The notes beneath the pieces were generated by a model. The model searched no databases and was not told the origin of the DNA. It worked only from the letters and a program-made list of their open reading frames with translations. From Acidobacteriota bacterium (GTDB taxonomy: Bacteria; Acidobacteriota; Terriglobia; Terriglobales; Acidobacteriaceae), in assembly GCA_021810735.1 (NCBI GenBank), contig JAJZIF010000218.1, positions 1 through 6,618 of the forward strand: 6,618 nucleotides of DNA, read 5' to 3'. Below, piece after piece: positions 5,553 through 6,618 of the stretch. The first letter of the stretch is position 1. Each line of letters begins with the position of its first letter. The position numbers were made by a program, and so were the translations under genes.

Positions 5553-6478
5553 TTGCCCGCGCCCCGCATCCGGTTCCACAACACGCCCACAAGCCCGCGA
5601 AAAAGAATCCCTAGCTTCACCGGTGTTGCAACACTCACTCTTTGCGAGAACACATCATACTGCTGCGCCTCAATCTTCTTCAGCAGCCGGTGATAAATCG
5701 AAATCAAAACCCAAAGCGCCGGCCTTGCATCGGCTGAAATCAACGGCAACAGCGCCAAACCCGACTCGTAATACCGCTCCGCTCGCTGCGCTTCCATCGC
5801 CAGCAGTTCGCGCTGCGCAGCCCTCATCCGGCTGCCGTCCTTCAGCACCGCCAGCTCTTCCAGTGTCACGCCCTGCTGCCGCAAATCCTCCAGCGGCAAA
5901 TATACCCGCTTGCGCTCCGCATCCTCGCGCACATCGCGCAGAATATTCGTCAGCTGGAATGCAATTCCCGTTTCCTCGGCCAGTTTCTCGGCCCGCGCAT
6001 CGCTGTAGCCAAAGATGCGAATGCACACCAGCCCCACCACCGACGCCACCAGGTAGCAATACCGGTACAAATCATCAAAGGTCGCGTACGTATCAAACTC
6101 CGCTACCGCCGCCACCTCGCCCGTGACCTTGTGCAGATCCATCGCCGTACCCTGCACCAGTTGATCCAGCAGCTCGCCCGTAATTCCAAACCGCTGTTGT
6201 GCATCCCGCAGGGCAACAAACACGGGATCATCTGTCGCCTCGCCCGCCTGCGCGCGATGCCATTCTTCCAGCCATGTCTCCAGGTTTTGTCGCCGCGCAT
6301 CCAGGCCAACACTCTCATCGTCTGAGAGGTCATCCGCGTGCCGCATGAATGCGTACACCGCGCAAATCGCATTTCGCTTCGGCTCCGGCAGAGCCACAAA
6401 CGAATAGTAAAAGTTCTTGGCCTCGCGCCGCGCTATCTCACGACAGATTCGGTAGGCTTCGCCGAGCGAAGGCGTCAC
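5549..6478 (-). CDS. hpnD: Presqualene diphosphate synthase HpnD
   Basis: HpnD condenses two farnesyl diphosphates head-to-head into presqualene diphosphate. The 309-residue protein is a complete squalene/phytoene synthase-family enzyme. Both Asp-rich Mg-diphosphate sites are intact: RHADDLSDD (Asp49, Asp50, Asp53) and NILRDVREDAERKRVYLP (Asp182, Asp186). Also visible are KNFYYSF (21-27) near the N-terminus and CYLVASVVG (141-149) on the substrate-pocket helix. Phytoene synthase shares the fold, but hpnE and hpnC on either side make the hopanoid role far more likely. Start: GTG at 6478 overlaps the hpnC stop as GTGA, with GGGAGGA about 8 nt upstream. The 3' end overlaps the hpnE ATG by four bases. 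Confidence 0.93.
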   Translation of the reverse strand: MTPSLGEAYRICREIARREAKNFYYSFVALPEPKRNAICAVYAFMRHADDLSDDESVGLDARRQNLETWLEEWHRAQAGEATDDPVFVALRDAQQRFGITGELLDQLVQGTAMDLHKVTGEVAAVAEFDTYATFDDLYRYCYLVASVVGLVCIRIFGYSDARAEKLAEETGIAFQLTNILRDVREDAERKRVYLPLEDLRQQGVTLEELAVLKDGSRMRAAQRELLAMEAQRAERYYESGLALLPLISADARPALWVLISIYHRLLKKIEAQQYDVFSQRVSVATPVKLGILFRGLVGVLWNRMRGAGK

Positions 6479-6618
6479 GCAGGCCGTCCTCCCAGCATCT
6501 TCGTGCGCAGCGCATGCAGCATCAGCATCACTTTCCGTCCCTTCGGAATTGAGGGTCGCGTCCGCAGCACGTCGTAACCCTGCGCCTCAATCGCCCGCAG
6601 AATCTCCATGCCGCCGCG
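6475..6618 (-). CDS. hpnC: Hydroxysqualene synthase HpnC (C-terminal part; 5' end outside window)
   Basis: The frame is open to the right edge and gives the last 47 residues of a longer gene. GGMEILRAIEAQGYDVLRTRP followed by a basic, helical tail (KGRKVMLMLHALRTKMLGGRPA) is the characteristic end of HpnC/squalene-synthase-like proteins: the helix after the active site and the IEAQGYDVL-RP turn. HpnC converts presqualene diphosphate to hydroxysqualene by loss of diphosphate and addition of water. The Asp-rich catalytic motifs lie outside the window, so activity cannot be judged. The stop overlaps the hpnD GTG start (GTGA), fixing it as the upstream member of the same operon. The order hpnC-hpnD-hpnE is the usual one. 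Confidence 0.85.
   Translation of the reverse strand, partial: RGGMEILRAIEAQGYDVLRTRPSIPKGRKVMLMLHALRTKMLGGRPA

Noticed and set aside
5553..5579. Longer hpnE start at GTG 5579
   Set aside because: It adds nine nonconserved residues and deepens the overlap with hpnD; ATG 5552 gives the standard ATGA overlap.
5068..6126. 352-codon plus-strand frame antisense to hpnE and hpnD
   Set aside because: A Pro-, Ala-, Ser- and Arg-rich low-complexity translation spanning two well-supported genes on the other strand.
1..6618. CRISPR arrays, tandem repeats, transposase ends, tRNA or rRNA genes
   Set aside because: No regularly spaced repeats, terminal inverted repeats with target duplications, or tRNA/rRNA signatures were seen on either strand.

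Overview
This is a GC-rich bacterial window with densely packed genes, short intergenic gaps and stop/start overlaps. The gene content points to Acidobacteriota, class Terriglobia: a hopanoid hpnC-hpnD-hpnE cluster, a DUF6677-type membrane protein, a GT87 (DUF2029) glycosyltransferase, and the end of an FAD-dependent oxidoreductase with a GRNGMHxYNNQDHS signature. The taxon is inferred from protein character; there is no rRNA or other marker here.

Layout. (1) 2-421 (+) is the 3' end of an FAD-dependent, amine-oxidase/UDP-galactopyranose-mutase-like oxidoreductase, open at the left edge. (2) It converges on a GT87 polytopic glycosyltransferase, 485-1801 (-). (3) Upstream of that, on the same strand, is a 91-residue single-pass membrane protein, 1926-2201 (-). 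(4) Divergent from it is an M24 metallopeptidase of the Xaa-Pro aminopeptidase type, 2292-3458 (+), which very likely starts at TTG behind a Shine-Dalgarno that can fold into a hairpin. (5) 3544-4118 (+) is a two-gene membrane unit: a DUF6677-like protein whose stop overlaps by one base the start of a 58-residue two-helix protein. (6) 4137-6618 (-) holds hpnE, hpnD and the 3' end of hpnC, read right to left and joined by GTGA and ATGA overlaps.

How the genes work together. HpnC, HpnD and HpnE are the three-enzyme route from farnesyl diphosphate to squalene: HpnD makes presqualene diphosphate, HpnC converts it to hydroxysqualene, and HpnE reduces that to squalene for cyclisation to hopanoids. 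The remaining genes look like separate units: envelope glycan or lipid glycosylation at the left, a cytoplasmic metallopeptidase in the middle, and small membrane proteins of unknown role. No mobile element, CRISPR array, tRNA, rRNA or phage gene was seen. I found no convincing new multi-gene system. The items most worth a second look are the coupled 58-residue membrane protein, the widened Asp-Asp metal-ligand spacing in the M24 enzyme, and the hairpin over its ribosome binding site.
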